Positions 61,061 through 64,000 of a DNA stretch of 64,000 nucleotides are shown here, piece by piece. The notes under the pieces were generated by a model. It was not told the origin of the DNA, did not search any database, and was given only the letters and a program-made list of their open reading frames with translations. Source of the DNA: Mesostigma viride (Eukaryota > Streptophyta > Mesostigmatophyceae > Mesostigmatales > Mesostigmataceae); assembly GCA_009746045.1 (NCBI GenBank), contig RPFO01000102.1, positions 2,716,534 through 2,780,533 of the forward strand, given 5' to 3'. The position numbers were made by a program, and so were the translations under genes. The stretch's first letter is position 1, and every line of letters begins with the position of its first letter.

Positions 61061-62845
61061 GCAGAAATACTGCCGATGCATCGGCTGTAACTTCACAATT
61101 TTGCAAACCAGATGCCATCCAACCCACCCATATCCAATGGCTGTCCTTGGGGGCCAAGCATGTCCATGAGTTGCCCTTCGGGTTGGTATATCACAACCTT
61201 ACATATATGCAGGTTAGGCCATGTATAACTGCCGTCAAAGTCAGGGGGGTCAAGACGAGCGTTTTCATTTTTGGTAGAATGTGCATTTTGAATTATGTTG
61301 TAAGAGCTAGGCACCTACCACTTCAGGGATGATAAAAAATTAGTTGCTGAACAGTTTGAGCCATTGGGGTCATCATTTGGGTGGGTATACCAGCAGTTAC
61401 ACCCAGTACAGCCCATAGGGGTACCGTTGGTAAAAAGCAACCAAGGGGGTAGGAGTGGGCATACTACCTACTAATACCAACTAATATGGCCCCCAACCAT
61501 GCCACACAATACATTTCCCTTCCACAATGATGGGGAAACATAACTGCATCATCACACTGCCCTTACATGGCACCTATGTGCAGGTGCCACCTTGTCCATG
61601 CACGTAGGTAACGTGGTACGGATACCCTACGCAAGGCATGCATTCTAGGAGGCAGCCACCAACAAACTAGTGATTTTAAGCCTATTTCAGCTTGCCCTAG
61701 CAAGGATAAACTAGGCCTAAGCTGCTATAGCTTGCCAGGTGATGGCCAGCACACCTGGTGGCACATGCTGACAATGGGAAGCTTCTACTCACCGGTTACA
61801 TGCTTGATGATGCCACAGAGACCAGCCAACTGCCTCACACTCATGCAATATGTGTGTGGGAAATGTATAACAAACATATATGGAGGTATTCAAACCCATA
61901 CAGCCTCTAAAACTTATCACCATCACCCTGTGGCAGGTCAACTGACTGATGGAAGCATCTAAGAAGGGTGTTTTAGAAAGGGGCCAGGCCAGGGTCAAGA
62001 AAGAGCATGAATAATGCAAAAAGAATGTGCTACACAAGCTAGAACGTATATATAAACGTCAAACATCGATAGGAAAACGATGCTTAAGCTTTACCAGGCA
62101 TGGATGGCGTTACCTTGGCCCAGGCGGTGGCCGCAAAATGGGGCATTTCGGCACACCAAAGTTGTGCAGCATGGTCGCTGGATTCGGCGATTTCTGGCCA
62201 CCCTTGCACGTTTACGACTACTATGTATCATAAAAAGTACAAAGAAACCAATATATCCTTTAAAATACGCCGGAAAGGTATTGCTGTCAACGTTTCTATC
62301 GTCCGGCCTGATCGCAGTTTTTTCCAGCAAGAACGCTGCCGAAACCTATCAAATGGCATTCCCGCGAACCAAAAATTGGCCTGTATCATCTTTAGGACGT
62401 ATAAAATCAATATCTTAAGTTTGGCCAGAAAATTCGAACGCAAACGTAAATGCCATGCGTGGGCGCAAGCCGCCATGGCCAGGTCGTCGTTTTCCGGAAT
62501 GCACGTTGTACGCGAAAAAGTACCCTGACCCCTTGTACTTTGACCGACCAGAACACCTCTATAACTTTGTCAGAAGTATGCAAACCCTAGTACCATGCTG
62601 TGACAAGAAAAAAGTGGGGGAGGGGGGGCTATCGCCCCCCCTCCCCGACTTGAGAGGACGTGACTCGCCGCTAGCGGCCCAGAGGCCGATAGTCGACCTT
62701 CTGGGCGCCAACCGCACCGGCCCGCGCGACGCGCCAAGACCCTTCCACGGAGGACGCGCGGGCGGACGATTCCGACCGGGACGAACCGCCGCCGTGCGCC
62801 ACGCGCAACGGACCCTTCCCCGTCAACACCGTGGAAGCTCTCCGA
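61061..62845. other. Region with no recognisable gene
   Basis: Unique-looking, moderate-GC sequence. A 142-codon plus-strand frame at 62100-62528 has no recognisable motif and I cannot support it as a gene. A small inverted repeat, GGGGGAGGGGGGGCTATCGC with CCCCCCTCCCC, lies at 62618-62646. Nothing else stands out. Confidence 0.4.
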
Positions 62846-63440
62846 GCGTGAGATACTTGGAAATTTCGTCACGTTCGTATCGAAAATGAAATTTCTGACA
62901 AATTTATCAGCTCGGACTTGACCACAATGAATTTCAGCATACCATTCGATACAACAATGATATTTCGGCGTCGGATACTTGGAAATTTCGTTACGTTCGT
63001 ATCGCCAGTGAAATTCTGACAAATTTTATCCTGAACTATTTCGCATCATAACATGACTCCGTTGGGAGATCATCATGTAGCACTGGCTAACATATTCCCT
63101 TGCTGGATGGATGGAGGTAGGTGAAGAATTAAACCTTTTTTGACCTTATTTGTCTAATTGTAATTGCCTAGCACAGTCTACCTAGAGGAGGGCCCTGATT
63201 GGACAATTGTGGCCATGTACGTAATTATGCTACATGTCGTACATGATCTCCCAACAAGTCATGTTATAATTTAATTTCATTTCAATGCTAGCATGTCTTG
63301 TTGCATGCCCTCAAAGCTAAAATTGTTTATCACGTGCAGAGAGAGCCCGCACAATGAATTTCAGCGTACCATTCATTAATTAATTATACCATGCGATATA
63401 CTTTACAGATATTTCGCTGTCAAATACTTCGAAATTCGGG
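62846..63440 (+). repeat. Triplicated 120-bp segment, third copy interrupted
   Basis: GATACTTGGAAATTTCGTCA with ACGTTCGTATCG and TCTGACAAATTT occurs at 62850-62908 and 62970-63027. The linking part ACAATGAATTTCAGC(A/G)TACC occurs at 62924 and 63351. The third copy (63351-63440) is broken by an ATTAATTAATTATACCAT insertion and then resumes with GATATTTCGCTGTCAAATAC. A hairpin-tailed retroposon end (63040-63125) lies between copies two and three. Confidence 0.75.
63040..63125 (-). mobile_element. Hairpin-tailed retroposon 3' end
   Basis: On the minus strand: CCTCCATCCATCCAGCAAGG, GAATATGTTAGCCAGTGCTA, then the CATGA-type stem with CTCC/GGAG and CAAC loop (63052-63077, with an extra GAT in the stem) ending in TCATGTTATGATG. 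A plus-strand relative with a damaged stem lies at 63242-63263, followed by TTATAATTTAATTTCATTT. Confidence 0.7.
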
Positions 63441-63619
63441 TACTGCTTTTTGCAAGCCAGCCATAAGGACCAAACACTCCCATGCAAACTCCCATTTTCA
63501 TCATTAATTAATATTCATTGAGTGGCAATCCTTTCATTCCTTTGTTCACACATGCACCATCCGTCATTCCCATTATTAAATTGAAAAAATTAAATCATAG
63601 CATGACTCCGTGGTGCCCA

Positions 63620-64000
63620 CTATGACTTCATGGGGGGGGCTGGCATGCTTGCGTGGGTGTGGGGGGCCTCGCATGCGTGCGTGGGTGTGGGGGGGGCTCG
63701 CATGCGTGCGTGGGTGTGGGGGGGAGTGGCATGCATGCGTGGGTGTGGTGGGGGGCTGCCATGCATGCGTGGGGTTAGGGGGGGGCTGGCACGCGTGTGT
63801 GGGTTCGTGGGGTGGCTGCCATGCGTGCGTGGGTGTGTGGGGTGGCTGGCATGCGTAAGTGGGTGTGGGGGGTGGCATGCGTGCATGGGTTTGTGATGGG
63901 CTGGCATGCATGCGTGGGTTTGGGGGGGAGCTGCCATGCACGCATGGGTGTGGGGGGGAGTGGCATGCATGCGTGGGTGTGGTGGGGAGCTGCCATGCGT
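63620..64000 (+). repeat. G-rich minisatellite of about 28-30 bp at the window end
   Basis: About thirteen diverged units with GCATGCGTGCGTGGGTGTGG followed by a G run, continuing past the window edge. The G-rich strand has many GGG runs and could form G-quadruplexes. Open frames in it are artefacts. Confidence 0.9.

Noticed and set aside
62080-62528. Overlapping plus-strand open frames of 112 and 142 codons
   Set aside because: Two frames compete, neither has a recognisable motif or coding-like composition, and repeats surround them.

Overview
This window is nuclear DNA of a eukaryote, most likely a microalga, and the green lineage is my best guess. The coding exons are GC-rich and short. 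They are split by long GT-AG introns that are packed with tandem repeats and have lower, uneven composition. One gene encodes a long P-class pentatricopeptide (PPR) protein with a possible organelle-targeting N-terminus. There are no bacterial operons and no rRNA genes. The species assignment is inference only.

I assembled four genes by joining exons whose frames, splice phases and protein motifs all agree. (1) Minus strand, 2462 to beyond base 1: the 5' part of a divergent Sir2-family (sirtuin) gene. (2) Plus strand, 3736-25897: an 18-exon gene for a PPR protein of about 772 residues with 15-16 tandem repeats. (3) Minus strand, 37067-30512: a 9-exon gene for a coiled-coil protein of about 767 residues that I do not recognise. 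(4) Plus strand, 38002-56365: a 14-exon gene for a coiled-coil and low-complexity protein of about 2,531 residues, also unrecognised. The genes form two divergent pairs, 1 with 2 and 3 with 4. The space between the pairs, and everything after 56.4 kb, is mostly short retroelement debris.

The retroelement regions are about 25.1-29.8 kb and 57.0-63.3 kb, with scattered pieces elsewhere. They hold several decayed copies of a non-LTR-type element with an ORF1-like coding region. They also hold short retroposon 3' ends that share one RNA hairpin (4-bp stem, 1-nt bulge, 4-5-bp stem, CAAC loop) followed by an AT-rich microsatellite tail. Different copies carry compensating base changes in the stems.

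The most unusual signal concerns introns. Many introns of the PPR gene, and several of the large coiled-coil gene, contain degraded tandem copies of the exon-intron junction itself: the last 10-50 exon bases plus the 5' splice site, or the 3' splice site plus the first exon bases. Copies look more decayed farther from the real junction. Separately, introns in PPR repeats 4, 5 and 6 sit at the same codon and phase as introns in repeats 12, 13 and 14, which points to an old internal duplication that carried its introns along.
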